Assembly (NCBI GenBank): GCA_004555725.1 | Contig: SFHC01000007.1 | Coordinates: 1 to 64,000, forward strand | Source of the DNA: [Eubacterium] saphenum | GTDB lineage: Bacteria > Bacillota > Clostridia > Peptostreptococcales > Anaerovoracaceae | Reading direction: 5' to 3' | Length of the DNA: 64,000 bases | Shown: positions 7,804 through 16,107 of the stretch, one piece after another | Position numbering within the stretch: the first letter of the stretch is position 1 | Layout of the letters: each line of letters opens with the position of its first letter | Notes under the pieces: generated by a model | What the model was told of the DNA's origin: nothing | Databases searched by the model: none | The model's input: the letters and a program-made list of their open reading frames with translations, nothing else | Position numbers and translations under genes: made by a program

Positions 7804-9201
7804 ATGAGTTCGATTGCACATGCAGCAGAGAGAAAAGCGTTTGAAGTTGCTTTAAATAGTGTTATGAAAAAGTCGAAAAACGCGCGTGAAGAGGGATTCG
7901 TGGGCGTGGTTAATGTGTTTCAGAAAATCCTGGAGAACACCTGGCCGCCGGAGGCGTTTGACCGGTTGCGCACTGCGCTGGGCAGGGACGGCAAATGGAC
8001 TGAGTTCTTCTGCAATCTTATCGACACGAGAGATACGGATTATTTGAAGGGCGTGTTTATGTCGTTCGGCTTTGAAGGCGCGCTGTCCGGATACCGTCAG
8101 ACGCGGAAAATGAGCGAGAAGCTCGGCACACATCTGCCATGGGTTATCCTGTTCGACCCGACCAGTGCCTGCAACCTGCACTGCACCGGCTGCTGGGCCG
8201 CCGAATACAAGCACACGCTGAACCTCAGTTATGAAGATATGGACAGCATTGTCACGCAGGGAAAAGAGCTCGGAATTCATGAATATGTCATGACCGGCGG
8301 TGAGCCGATGGTCAGAAAAGACGATATCATCCGTCTGGCAGACAAGCATTCCGACTGTGGATTTATGATTTTCACCAATGGCACGCTGGTTGACCAGAAG
8401 TTCTGTGATGATGTAAAGAGGACCAAGAATATTATCCTGGTCATGAGTATTGAAGGATTCGAGGAAACGACAGATGCCCGTCGCGGAAAGGGCACCTTCC
8501 AGAAGGTCATGGACGCTATGGACCTGATGAATGAGAACGGAATGGTTTACGGCACTTCCATCTGCTACACCAGCAAGAATGTGGAGGCCGTAACGAGCGA
8601 CGAGTTCCTGGATTTTCTGATCAGCAAGGGCGTACAGTTCTCCTGGTTCTTCCATTATATGCCGGTCGGAAATGACGCCGATGTAGAGCTGATGCCGACC
8701 CCGGAGCAGAGAGAATACATCTTCCACCGTATCCGCGAGGTCAGAGGATATGAAGGCGGCAAGCCGATCTGGCTGATGGATTTCCAGAACGACGGAGATA
8801 AGGTAGATGGATGCATTGCGGGTGGAAAGCAGTACTGCCATATCAACCCGAATGGCGATGTAGAGCCATGCGTATTCATCCACTATTCCAGCGCCAACAT
8901 TCACGACAAGTCTCTGCTGGAATGTCTTCAGCAGCCGCTGTTCAAGGCTTATCAGGAAAATCAGCCCTTCAACGGCAATCTTCTACGCCCGTGTCCGATG
9001 CTGGAGAACCCGGAATACCTGCGTGAGCTGGTAAAGAAGACCGGAGCAAAGAGTACGGATATGCTGAGTCCGGAGAGTGCAGAGCACCTGTGCGGAAAGT
9101 GCGACGCCTACGCCAAGGCGTGGCAGCCGACTGCGGATCGTCTCTGGGTAGAAGAGCATTCAGCTCAGAATACGGCAAAAGAATCGATCAGCAAGGAGTA
9201 A
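7804..9201 (+). CDS. Radical SAM/SPASM-type protein
   Basis: 465 residues starting at ATG 7804 after AAAGGGGAAG. An N-terminal helical region of about 110 residues precedes the radical SAM core with CNLHCTGC (about residues 122-129), the GGEP motif (TGGEPMVRKDD), and a C-terminal extension with further cysteines (GGKQYCHINPNGDVEPC and LCGKCDAY) typical of SPASM/twitch auxiliary iron-sulfur clusters. It resembles the HpnH/MoaA branch. The reaction is unknown; auxiliary clusters are common in enzymes that modify peptides or lipids. It has its own promoter and leader hairpin, is monocistronic, and faces a convergent TetR gene at 9322. Confidence 0.88.
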   Translation: MSSIAHAAERKAFEVALNSVMKKSKNAREEGFVGVVNVFQKILENTWPPEAFDRLRTALGRDGKWTEFFCNLIDTRDTDYLKGVFMSFGFEGALSGYRQTRKMSEKLGTHLPWVILFDPTSACNLHCTGCWAAEYKHTLNLSYEDMDSIVTQGKELGIHEYVMTGGEPMVRKDDIIRLADKHSDCGFMIFTNGTLVDQKFCDDVKRTKNIILVMSIEGFEETTDARRGKGTFQKVMDAMDLMNENGMVYGTSICYTSKNVEAVTSDEFLDFLISKGVQFSWFFHYMPVGNDADVELMPTPEQREYIFHRIREVRGYEGGKPIWLMDFQNDGDKVDGCIAGGKQYCHINPNGDVEPCVFIHYSSANIHDKSLLECLQQPLFKAYQENQPFNGNLLRPCPMLENPEYLRELVKKTGAKSTDMLSPESAEHLCGKCDAYAKAWQPTADRLWVEEHSAQNTAKESISKE

Positions 9202-9210
9202 TATACGATG

Positions 9211-9259
9211 GGCTGCTGCCCCCGCAGACGTAAATGTCACTGGAGCAGCAGCCGATTTT
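9211..9259 (+). terminator. Probable terminator between convergent genes
   Basis: GGCTGCTGC (9211-9219) pairs with GCAGCAGCC (9245-9253) around a 25-base loop, followed by GATTTTC. The T-run is short, so efficiency is uncertain. Confidence 0.5.
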
Positions 9260-9321
9260 CATAGCGTAAGCATGTTGTTCTGGCTTTCACTGATTGCATA
9301 AGCGCCTTGCCGATAATTCTG

Positions 9322-9969
9322 TTAGGAACTGAGATACGCGTCAAGAAAGGTTTGCTTGACGTTCTCATCCAGCTCAGCCCCTTCAAATCCGTGCTGAAAA
9401 CGATCCAGGACAGATTTCAGAAGATAGGAGGAAATCGTCGTCAAGCTATATGCGCCTTTGCACAGCGCCCAGTCGTAGAGAAGAGAACGCTCAAACATCG
9501 CGTAGATTTTCAACAGTTGATTCAACGTAAAGCCCTGATAGAATTCTCCGGAATCCAGGCCTTCTTTAATAATACTGGAGATATACTTAAAATAGAATCG
9601 GTCTCGGTTCAGCAGATGGCGCTCACCGTCAGTGATCAGCTGAGTGGCATACATGTATGCCAGAAGATGAATATCGACATTCTCCTCAATCATCTGGAAC
9701 AGCTCATGATTCAGGCGCAGGAGACGATCTGAAGAAGACTGGCTCGAATCTTCTTCTTCCGCGAGTTCCATATATTTCTGGTCGAACAGGTCGGACAGCG
9801 TGCCGAGGAGTGCGTCTTTTCCTTTGAAGTAGTGATAGAAAGAGCCTTTCGATGTTTTGGATTCTTTAATTATATCTTCAATAGTTGTTTCATCGTAGCC
9901 TTTGGTGTAGAACAGCTTCCAAGCCGCGTCTACGATTCTCTGTTTTGTTGTTCTCTTTTTTCTTCCCAT
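9322..9969 (-). CDS. TetR/AcrR-family transcriptional regulator
   Basis: 215 residues. The N-terminal DNA-binding domain is clear: RIVDAAWKLFYTKGYDETTI, then IIKESKTSKGSFYHYFKGKD (TetR helix-turn-helix, residues about 10-50). The C-terminal half is a helical effector domain without a recognisable ligand. It is read leftwards towards the radical SAM/SPASM gene and has more than 1 kb of gene-free DNA behind it, shared with the promoter region of the prd cluster. Its target could be its own promoter, the radical SAM gene or prdC; nothing in the sequence decides this. Confidence 0.88.
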   Translation of the reverse strand: MGRKKRTTKQRIVDAAWKLFYTKGYDETTIEDIIKESKTSKGSFYHYFKGKDALLGTLSDLFDQKYMELAEEEDSSQSSSDRLLRLNHELFQMIEENVDIHLLAYMYATQLITDGERHLLNRDRFYFKYISSIIKEGLDSGEFYQGFTLNQLLKIYAMFERSLLYDWALCKGAYSLTTISSYLLKSVLDRFQHGFEGAELDENVKQTFLDAYLSS

Positions 9970-10736
9970 AATGATCTATGTACCTTTATCTGTAAATTTG
10001 ATTCTTGTGGAATCAGGAAATGACCGTGTCTCACAATATGTTTACTATTATAAATGAAACGATAAGAAAATTGAATAAATATCAGAAAATAAATTCAGAA
10101 ATTCGTAAAATTGGCGGAAAAGAACAAAGCGTATATTTTTGTAAAGCGGAGGATCTCCGGATAAAACAGCAGAACTCTGCGCATAGATGACGTGCTGCAG
10201 AATAAATGTAAAGGAATACTGATGAATCTGTAAGAGAGAATATAATCGGAGCTTTTGACAAAAATGGAAATTGTATGAACTGTATACATGGTATGGCATG
10301 ATTTACAGACCCATATATATGGATAACTCCTCGTTAATTTGAATTCATATGCGATAGAGAAAGGTAAAAAATTATATAACTAGAGAAAGAAAGAGTACAA
10401 TAATGACAGGGGAAACGGGGTTGTTGGAAAAAGATAAAATAATCACAATGGAAAACTATAATTTGTGAAAGTGAACAAAGAACAGTCGGAATCGTTTCTA
10501 CTGTCGTATTTATTCGATTTTTCTATACATACAGTATCGAAACAGAAGGAAATCTATAGCCAAGGACGGCTGACACAAAATAAACTGCAGAATAGAACGC
10601 GGTTCAGTTGTATTATAGATGAAAATCTGAAAATCCTTGAAATGCCAATGGAAAATGGATGAAGAAAACTCTGTTATATTTTTAATAATTTCATTGCAAT
10701 CCGATTGAAGTTGTGATATTGTAAATGTACATGAGG

Positions 10737-10756
10737 TTGTGATAAGCTATTCACAA
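10737..10756. promoter_or_regulatory. TTGTGA-N8-TCACAA dyad, possible redox-regulator site
   Basis: The arms TTGTGA (10737-10742) and TCACAA (10751-10756) form an inverted repeat. This resembles the Rex operator of Firmicutes (TTGTGAA-N4-TTCACAA), but the arms are two bases farther apart. Additional TTGTGA at 10711 and TCACAA at 10775 are nearby. Rex control of proline reductase genes is known in Clostridioides difficile; its use here is inference. Confidence 0.3.
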
Positions 10757-10907
10757 GCGGTATAGTTAATCAAATCACAATTATGCGCGTGTATAGATCG
10801 ATTACTTCCGGTGATGATGTACATGCGGCAGAAGTACACCGTTGCAGGCAGATATATCGAAATGCAATGTTTGTATATTCGGTATTAATTTTAAGAAAAT
10901 TATCACG

Positions 10908-10937
10908 TTGACCTGTCTGGCGATTAACAAATAAAAT
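10908..10937 (+). promoter_or_regulatory. Probable promoter of the prd cluster
   Basis: TTGACC (10908-10913), an 18-base spacer and TAAAAT (10932-10937), about 60 bases before the prdC start. I found no convincing sigma-54 -24/-12 element, although prd genes of other Clostridia are activated by the sigma-54-dependent PrdR. Confidence 0.45.
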
Positions 10938-11001
10938 GTGAAAATCCAGATATCTGGTATTGAAAAATAAATAAGTGTTAGGCTAAGAGGAGTGTAACAG
11001 T

Positions 11002-12324
11002 ATGGACAATTTACAGATTTTGCTCCGGCAGCATGTCGGCAAACCGTGTGCGCCAGTTGTTAAGAAGGGCGACAAGGTCAAAAAGGGAACGTTGATTGCA
11101 GAACCGACAGGACTGGGAGCGAACATTTTCTCAAGCGTTTACGGAACGGTTGAGGATGTTCTGGACGACCGCATCATCATTAAAGCAGATGATGAGCAGC
11201 CGGAAGAGTTTGAGCCGATCAAGGAAGGCAGCAAGCTGGACATGGTCAAGGAAGCCGGAGTTGTAGGACAGGGCGGTGCGGGATTCCCGACTGGAGTAAA
11301 ACTGGACTGCGACCTGAAGGACGGATATATTCTGGTTAACGCTTCTGAGTGTGAGCCGGGACTCGCTCATAACATCGCTCGTCTGGAGCAGGATCCGGAG
11401 AAGGTTATCCGCGGAGCAGAGTATGCAAAGGAAATTTCCAATGCTTCCAAGGTAATCATCGCTATTAAGAGAAAACATCACAAGGCAATTAAGACACTCG
11501 ATGCGGCAATCGCTGACAGACCGGACGTCTCTCTGCATCTTCTGGCAGACATCTATCCGGAAGGCGAGGAACGTGCAGTTGTAAGAGAGTGCCTCGGAAT
11601 CGAGCTTGAGCCGACACAGCTGCCATCTGCAGCCAATGCAATTGTTATCAACTGCGAGACATGCGCGAGAGTCTGCGAGGCAATTGAAGAGAGAAAGCCT
11701 TCTTATTCTAAGGATATGACAGTTCGCGGAAAGCTGAACGGCGGAAGCGAGCCGCATGTATTCTTTGATGTACCGGTTGGAACATCTGTCAATGACATGA
11801 TTGAGAAAGCCGGCGGAATTGACGGCGAGTACGGTGAGATCATCCTCGGCGGACCATTTACAGGAAGACCGACAACACTGGATGCTCCGATCACCAAGTC
11901 TTCCGGAGCAATTTTGGTCAGCATTCCGTTCCCGGATCTGCACGGCGCAAAGTGCGGAATTCTGGTATGTGCATGCAGCGGAACTGAGGACAGACTCAGA
12001 GACGTTGTAAAGAAGATGAACGGAGAAGTTATTTCCGTATGCAAGTGCAAGCAGGCTCAGGAGCAGAAGAACGGCTCTCTGAAGTGCGAGCGTCCGGGAA
12101 TCTGTCCGGGACAGGTTAAGAACAACATGCAGTTCAAGAAGGATAAATGTGAATACATCCTGATCGGAAACTGCTCTGACTGTTCCAACACTGTCATGGC
12201 TTCCGCGCCTAAGATGGGACTGAAGGTATTCCACCTGACCGACCATATGATGAGAACAATCGGTCACCCTCTGTACAGACACATGACTGTATCCAGAGAG
12301 GTCAGCCAGAAAATCGACTTCTAG
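11002..12324 (+). CDS. prdC: Proline reductase-associated electron transfer protein PrdC (RnfC-like)
   Basis: 440 residues, related to RnfC and the NuoF-type flavin/NADH module. It starts with the barrel-sandwich segment RQHVGKPCAPVVKKGDKVKKG, broken here as KPCAPVVKKGDKV. It has the glycine-rich nucleotide motif GQGGAGFPTGVKL at about residues 91-103, then NASECEPGL, and several cysteines in the C-terminal half (CETCARVC, CGILVCAC, CKCKQAQ, CERPGICPG, CSDCSN). PrdC is thought to bring electrons from NADH to the proline reductase complex PrdAB. In some Clostridia PrdC contains selenocysteine; here the frame has no internal UGA. It opens the cluster behind the promoter at 10908, with AGAGGAGTG as ribosome binding site. 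Confidence 0.93.
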   Translation: MDNLQILLRQHVGKPCAPVVKKGDKVKKGTLIAEPTGLGANIFSSVYGTVEDVLDDRIIIKADDEQPEEFEPIKEGSKLDMVKEAGVVGQGGAGFPTGVKLDCDLKDGYILVNASECEPGLAHNIARLEQDPEKVIRGAEYAKEISNASKVIIAIKRKHHKAIKTLDAAIADRPDVSLHLLADIYPEGEERAVVRECLGIELEPTQLPSAANAIVINCETCARVCEAIEERKPSYSKDMTVRGKLNGGSEPHVFFDVPVGTSVNDMIEKAGGIDGEYGEIILGGPFTGRPTTLDAPITKSSGAILVSIPFPDLHGAKCGILVCACSGTEDRLRDVVKKMNGEVISVCKCKQAQEQKNGSLKCERPGICPGQVKNNMQFKKDKCEYILIGNCSDCSNTVMASAPKMGLKVFHLTDHMMRTIGHPLYRHMTVSREVSQKIDF

Positions 12325-12390
12325 TCCTTTCTTACATAGAAAGATTGAATAGAGTTTAACGATTGCCCCATCGAAAAAGGGGAAACATAA

Positions 12391-12561
12391 TTGATAGAAA
12401 ACGGAAGATCCTGGGGATGCGCGGGAAGCATTCTGCCGCCGGCGCATCCGGGTTCATACTATACAACTCTTCAGAACGGAAGCAGGACCCCCGATCCTGC
12501 GGAAGTTCCGGGACAGATCAGCCGTTTGCCTATATATATCTGTAACTTGCAGACACAATGA
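12391..12561 (+). CDS. Candidate 56-residue ORF, or structured leader, between prdC and the PrdA N-domain gene
   Basis: A TTG at 12391 with GGGG eight to nine bases before it opens a 56-codon frame (starting LIENGRSWGCAG, containing LPPAHPGSYYTTL and PAEVPGQISRLP) that stops 25 bases before the next start. The composition is protein-like. The same stretch also folds into two hairpins: GGATGCGC (12415) with GCGCATCC (12442), and CAGGA/TCCTG enclosed by GAAC/GTTC around 12474-12508. It may therefore be a small protein, an RNA regulatory element, or both. No family recognised. Confidence 0.3.
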   Translation: MIENGRSWGCAGSILPPAHPGSYYTTLQNGSRTPDPAEVPGQISRLPIYICNLQTQ

Positions 12562-12586
12562 TTGCAATAAAGAGGAGGATTATCCA

Positions 12587-13039
12587 ATGTCTATTTCCGC
12601 AGAATACGCGAAAGAACACGCTGGAGACCCTGCAGTACTGTGCTGCAGGGCAGAAGAGGGGACCGTCATTTCATCACATAATCTGGAAGATCCATCGATT
12701 TTCCCGGATCTGGTAGACTCCGGTCTGCTGAACATTGACGGCGCACTGACAATCGGACAGGTTATCGGTGCAACCCTGACCAAAACAGAGGATTCACTGA
12801 CCGCTCTTACACCGGATAACCTGAAAGATTATTCTGAGGGAGCATCCGATGAAGAAGACGCGCCAGAGGATGAAACAAGCGAAACCGCGGAGGTGCCGGC
12901 TCCGGCAGCTCTGTCTGGTACAACGGTATCGGCTGCTGTCACAGGCGGCATGATGAAGATCCATATCGGTGAAGGAAAGGATATCAACCTGGAGATCCCG
13001 ACATGGGTATTCGGCGGCGAAGCACCTGCTGACCGTTAA
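12587..13039 (+). CDS. Free-standing paralogue of the PrdA N-terminal domain
   Basis: 150 residues, closely similar along its whole length to the first 165 or so residues of the next gene (PrdA). Shared segments are DPAVLCCRAEEGTVI, GALTIGQVIGAT, an acidic Ala/Pro/Glu linker, and MKIHIGEGKDINLEIP. It ends where PrdA continues into the pyruvoyl-precursor part. The ribosome binding site AGAGGAGG is excellent and the stop lies 32 bases before prdA, so it is co-transcribed. It lacks any pyruvoyl site and cannot be a reductase alone; it could be a substitute or competitor for the N-terminal domain in the complex, or a Cys-pair (CC) redox adaptor. It clearly arose by tandem partial duplication, and the linker has diverged more than the domains. 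Confidence 0.85.
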   Translation: MSISAEYAKEHAGDPAVLCCRAEEGTVISSHNLEDPSIFPDLVDSGLLNIDGALTIGQVIGATLTKTEDSLTALTPDNLKDYSEGASDEEDAPEDETSETAEVPAPAALSGTTVSAAVTGGMMKIHIGEGKDINLEIPTWVFGGEAPADR

Positions 13040-13071
13040 ATAGTGCTGAAAAGTTAAAGGAGGAAACGTAT

Positions 13072-14940
13072 ATGTCCATTTCAGCTGAAACAGCTAAAGA
13101 ACATGCTAAGGATCCAGCAGTACTGTGCTGCAGAGCAGAGGAAGGCACAGTAATTCAGGCATCCAACCTGGAAGATCCGGCGATCTTCGATGATCTCGTT
13201 GAGTCCGGACTTCTGAATCTCGACGGCGCACTGACAATCGGACAGGTTATCGGTGCAACAATGACAAAGACCTGTGATTCTCTGACAGCTCTGACTGCAG
13301 ACAATCTGAAGGGTTACACAGAGGGAGAGGCTCCTGCAGAAGAAGAGGCTCCTGCAGAGGCAGAAGCTGAGGCTGAGGCTCCGGCAGCAGCACCTGCAGT
13401 TGCAGCACCGGCTGCAGTAGCAGGCGGAATGCTGAAGATCCATATCGGTGAAGGTAAGGACATCGATCTGGAGATCCCGACAGGCGTCTTTGGCGGAAGC
13501 GCAGCAGCACCGGCAGCACCGGCTGCAGTAGCAGCTCAGGTTGCAGGCGCAGCAGCACCGGCAGAAGAAGAGGCCGAGGGCAAGGTTGTAAGAGAGCTGA
13601 AGAGAAAGCACTATAAGATCACAGAGGTTAAGAGAGGACCGGAGACAAAGATCGAAGGTACAACTCTTTACATCCGTGAGGGAATTGAAGCAGATGTAAT
13701 CGCTGACCAGGAGCTGGTTCACGATTTCAAGCTGGAGATCATCACACCGGAGCAGTATCATACATATTCCGAGACAATCATGGACGTTCAGCCGATCGCT
13801 ACTAAGGAAGGCGACGATATGCTCGGAACTGGTACAACAAGAGTTCTTGACGGCGCAGTTATGATGCTGACAGGTACAGATGACAACGGTGTTCAGATTG
13901 GTGAGTTCGGTTCTTCCGAGGGATACCTCGACGAGAACATCCAGTGGGGACGTCCGGGATGCCCGGAAAAGGGAGAGATCTTCATCAAGGGTCAGGTTAC
14001 TATCCAGGCTAAGACCAACATGGAGAGACGTGGACCGATCGCTGCTCACACAGCATTCGACATCGTTACACAGGAAATCCGCGAGGCTATGAAAGAGCTG
14101 GATGACTCCCTGGTTGTTGACACAGAGGAGTTCGAGCAGTTCCGTCACCCTGGCAAGAAGAAGGTTGTCATCGTTAAGGAAATCATGGGACAGGGTGCTA
14201 TGCACGATAACTTCATCCTGCCTGTAGAGCCTGTAGGAGTTCTGGGAGCCAGACCGAACGTAGAACTCGGAAATGTTCCTGTAATGTGCTCACCTCTGGA
14301 AGTACTGGACGGCTGCATTCACGCTCTGACATGCATCGGACCTGCATCCAAAGAAATGTCCAGACATTACTGGAGAGAGCCGGTTGTCCTGGAAGCTCTG
14401 AGCGATCCTGAGATCGACCTTTGCGGAGTTATCTTTGTCGGATCCCCGCAGATCAACGCTGAGAAATACTATGTATCCCGTCGTCTGGGAATGATGGTTG
14501 AGGCTCTGGACGTTGACGGCGCAATCGTAACAACAGAGGGATTCGGAAACAACCACATCGACTTCGCAAGCCATATCGAGCAGATCGGTATGAGAGGAAT
14601 TCCAGTTGTAGGAATGAGCTTCTGCGCTAACCAGGGCGCTCTGGTAGTTGGAAACAAGTACATGAACGCTATGGTTGACAACAACAAGTCCAAGTCCGGT
14701 ATCGAGAACGAGGTACTGGGATGCAACACTCTGGCACCAGAGGATGCAACACGTGCTATGTACATGCTGAAGGCTGAGATGGCCGGCGAGTCTGTAAAGG
14801 CACCTGAGAGAAAATGGAATCCGGCAGTTAAGCAGAACAATGTTGAACTGATCGAGGAAGCATCCGGCGAGAAAATTGAGCTCGAGGAAAACGAGCAGTC
14901 CCTGCCGATGTCTCAGAAGAGAAAAGAGAAGTATGACTAA
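13072..14940 (+). CDS. prdA: D-proline reductase proprotein PrdA (pyruvoyl precursor)
   Basis: 622 residues. The N-domain (1-95, with the CC pair in VLCCRAEE) is followed by Ala/Pro/Glu-rich linkers flanking a short MLKIHIGEGKDIDLEIP unit, then the reductase domain from about residue 180. The processing site is visible as HALT-CIGPASKE: Cys421 would become the N-terminal pyruvoyl group of the smaller subunit after cleavage, leaving chains of about 420 and 202 residues, in line with the 45 and 23 kDa subunits known from Clostridium sticklandii. With PrdB it reduces D-proline to 5-aminovalerate in Stickland fermentation. Codon use is strongly biased (AAG, GAG, CTG), suggesting very high expression. 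The next gene overlaps its stop by 8 bases. Confidence 0.96.
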   Translation: MSISAETAKEHAKDPAVLCCRAEEGTVIQASNLEDPAIFDDLVESGLLNLDGALTIGQVIGATMTKTCDSLTALTADNLKGYTEGEAPAEEEAPAEAEAEAEAPAAAPAVAAPAAVAGGMLKIHIGEGKDIDLEIPTGVFGGSAAAPAAPAAVAAQVAGAAAPAEEEAEGKVVRELKRKHYKITEVKRGPETKIEGTTLYIREGIEADVIADQELVHDFKLEIITPEQYHTYSETIMDVQPIATKEGDDMLGTGTTRVLDGAVMMLTGTDDNGVQIGEFGSSEGYLDENIQWGRPGCPEKGEIFIKGQVTIQAKTNMERRGPIAAHTAFDIVTQEIREAMKELDDSLVVDTEEFEQFRHPGKKKVVIVKEIMGQGAMHDNFILPVEPVGVLGARPNVELGNVPVMCSPLEVLDGCIHALTCIGPASKEMSRHYWREPVVLEALSDPEIDLCGVIFVGSPQINAEKYYVSRRLGMMVEALDVDGAIVTTEGFGNNHIDFASHIEQIGMRGIPVVGMSFCANQGALVVGNKYMNAMVDNNKSKSGIENEVLGCNTLAPEDATRAMYMLKAEMAGESVKAPERKWNPAVKQNNVELIEEASGEKIELEENEQSLPMSQKRKEKYD

Positions 14941-15241
14941 TAAGGTTGAGACGAAAGAACTGAAGTATGGCGATAAGATTATCCGGATGGAGGGTGTCAT
15001 CGTAGAGGTGCACGAGGAAGGTATCGCAGTCGATCTGAAGGGACGCCTGGGATATCTGAGAGTACCGAACCGCATGGTGATTTCCGATTATCCGTTTAAG
15101 GTCGGACAGGAAGTCGCATGGAATATGAGTTTCATCGAACAGCTCGGTCCGGACGTCAATACCAAGTACGTCAGCAATCATGATATGTATCTCAGACGTC
15201 AGAAAGAGATGGCTGAGAAAAACTCGAATAAGAATGAGTAG
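14933..15241 (+). CDS. Small conserved protein of the prd cluster, between prdA and prdB
   Basis: 102 residues starting at ATG 14933, overlapping the prdA stop by 8 bases, and ending 10 bases before prdB. It is rich in beta-strand patterns (DKIIRMEGVIVEVHEEG, DLKGRLGYLRVPNRM, YPFKVGQEVAW), resembling the small CBO2463/CBO2479-type proteins that sit at this place in other proline reductase clusters. It is hydrophilic, has no cysteines and no signal peptide. A role in assembly or maturation of PrdA/PrdB is inferred from position only. Confidence 0.75.
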   Translation: MTNKVETKELKYGDKIIRMEGVIVEVHEEGIAVDLKGRLGYLRVPNRMVISDYPFKVGQEVAWNMSFIEQLGPDVNTKYVSNHDMYLRRQKEMAEKNSNKNE

Positions 15242-15251
15242 GAGGATCAAT

Positions 15252-15977
15252 ATGAGCTTAACTGTAGTTAAAGGATTACAGTCTGAAATCTTTGTACCTA
15301 TTACTCCTAAGTCAGTATTCACACCATGCACAAAGAAGCTGAAGGACATGCGCATCGCATTCGCAACAGCTGCTGGTGTTCATCTGAAGACTCAGGAGAG
15401 ATTCAACCTCGCTGGAGACACAACTTACAGAGAAATTCCAGACAACGTTACAGATGATGATTTGATGGTTTCCCACGGCGGATACGACAACTCTGACGTA
15501 AACAAGGACATCAACTGCATGTTCCCGATCGACAGACTGCACGAACTCGTTAAAGAGGGATTCATTAAAGAAACAGCACCGTTCCATTACGGATTCATGG
15601 GCGGCGGCGGAGACATCCAGGTCTTCACTGAGAAGACAGGTCCTGCAATTGCGCAGAGACTGAAGGAAGAGGATGTTGACGGCGTTCTCATGACCGCTGG
15701 CTGAGGAACCTGCCACCGCTCTGCAGTTATTGTGCAGAGAGCGATTGAAGCTGCTGGAATTCCGACGGTAATCATTGCCGCACTTCCGCCAGTTGTACGT
15801 CAGCAGGGAACTCCGCGTGCCGTAGCTCCGCTGGTACCGATGGGTGCTAACTGCGGTGAGCCGCACAACGTAGAGATGCAGACAAACATTGTTAAGGGTG
15901 CTCTGCAGGCACTTGAAGACATCGAGACACCGGGAAAGATTGTTCCGCTGCCATACGAATACACAGCTAAGCTGTAA
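15252..15977 (+). CDS. prdB: D-proline reductase selenoprotein subunit PrdB, with UGA-encoded Sec151
   Basis: 241 residues when the in-frame TGA at 15702-15704 is read as selenocysteine. The frame continues smoothly on both sides (LMTAG-U-GTCHRSAV), giving the redox motif UxxC of PrdB. A stem-loop fitting a bacterial SECIS lies directly after it (15717-15743). PrdB contacts the C-delta side of proline that is bound to the pyruvoyl group of PrdA and carries out the reductive ring opening; the selenol is the catalytic group. AGGAGG precedes the start. Automatic callers will split it into a 150-residue and an 81-residue fragment. Its presence means the organism must have SelA/SelB/SelC/SelD, which are not in this window. 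Confidence 0.96.
15717..15743 (+). promoter_or_regulatory. Bacterial SECIS hairpin of prdB
   Basis: CGCTCTGCA (15717-15725) pairs with TGCAGAG-A-GCG (15733-15743, one bulged A) around the loop GTTATTG. The apical loop is about 21-28 bases after the UGA codon, the place expected for SelB binding. Confidence 0.75.
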
Positions 15978-16022
15978 GTCTTCAGGGGTATCTGAAAACG
16001 GGATCCTGATGATGGAAACACA

Positions 16023-16051
16023 GGGGGCAGATTTCGGTCTGTCCCCTTTTT
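16023..16051 (+). terminator. Terminator between prdB and prdD
   Basis: GGGGGCAGA (16023-16031) pairs over nine positions with TCTGTCCCC (16038-16046), followed by five T. It would end or strongly reduce transcripts after prdB, so prdD/prdE are either expressed at lower level by read-through or from a weak promoter in the following AT-rich 50 bases. Confidence 0.8.
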
Positions 16052-16107
16052 AATAATAAACTGTGGTAAAATATTAACATACTTGATTATAAGGAGGGTG
16101 AGAGGAA

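Larger units (their letters stand above)
9970..11001. other. Long AT-rich gene-free region upstream of prdC
   Basis: About 1 kb without a convincing gene. Small frames at 10005, 10048 (minus) and 10465 lack ribosome binding sites and plausible composition. The right-hand 300 bases carry three TTGTGA/TCACAA elements (from 10711, 10737 and 10774) and a promoter at 10908-10937, so this is probably the control region of the prd cluster. The left part must contain the promoter of the TetR gene at 9969. Confidence 0.6.

Noticed and set aside
10465..10662. 65-codon frame upstream of prdC
   Set aside because: No ribosome binding site, AT-driven composition, no family features.
10780..10860. Sigma-54 promoter for prdC (expected if PrdR controls the cluster)
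   Set aside because: GG and GC elements were looked for at the required ten-base spacing around the GGCAGAAGTACACCGTTGC stretch, but the spacing does not fit; a sigma-A-type promoter at 10908 fits better.
15702..15704. TGA inside prdB as a nonsense mutation or frameshift
   Set aside because: The frame stays open and homologous on both sides, the position is the known selenocysteine of PrdB, and a SECIS hairpin follows directly.
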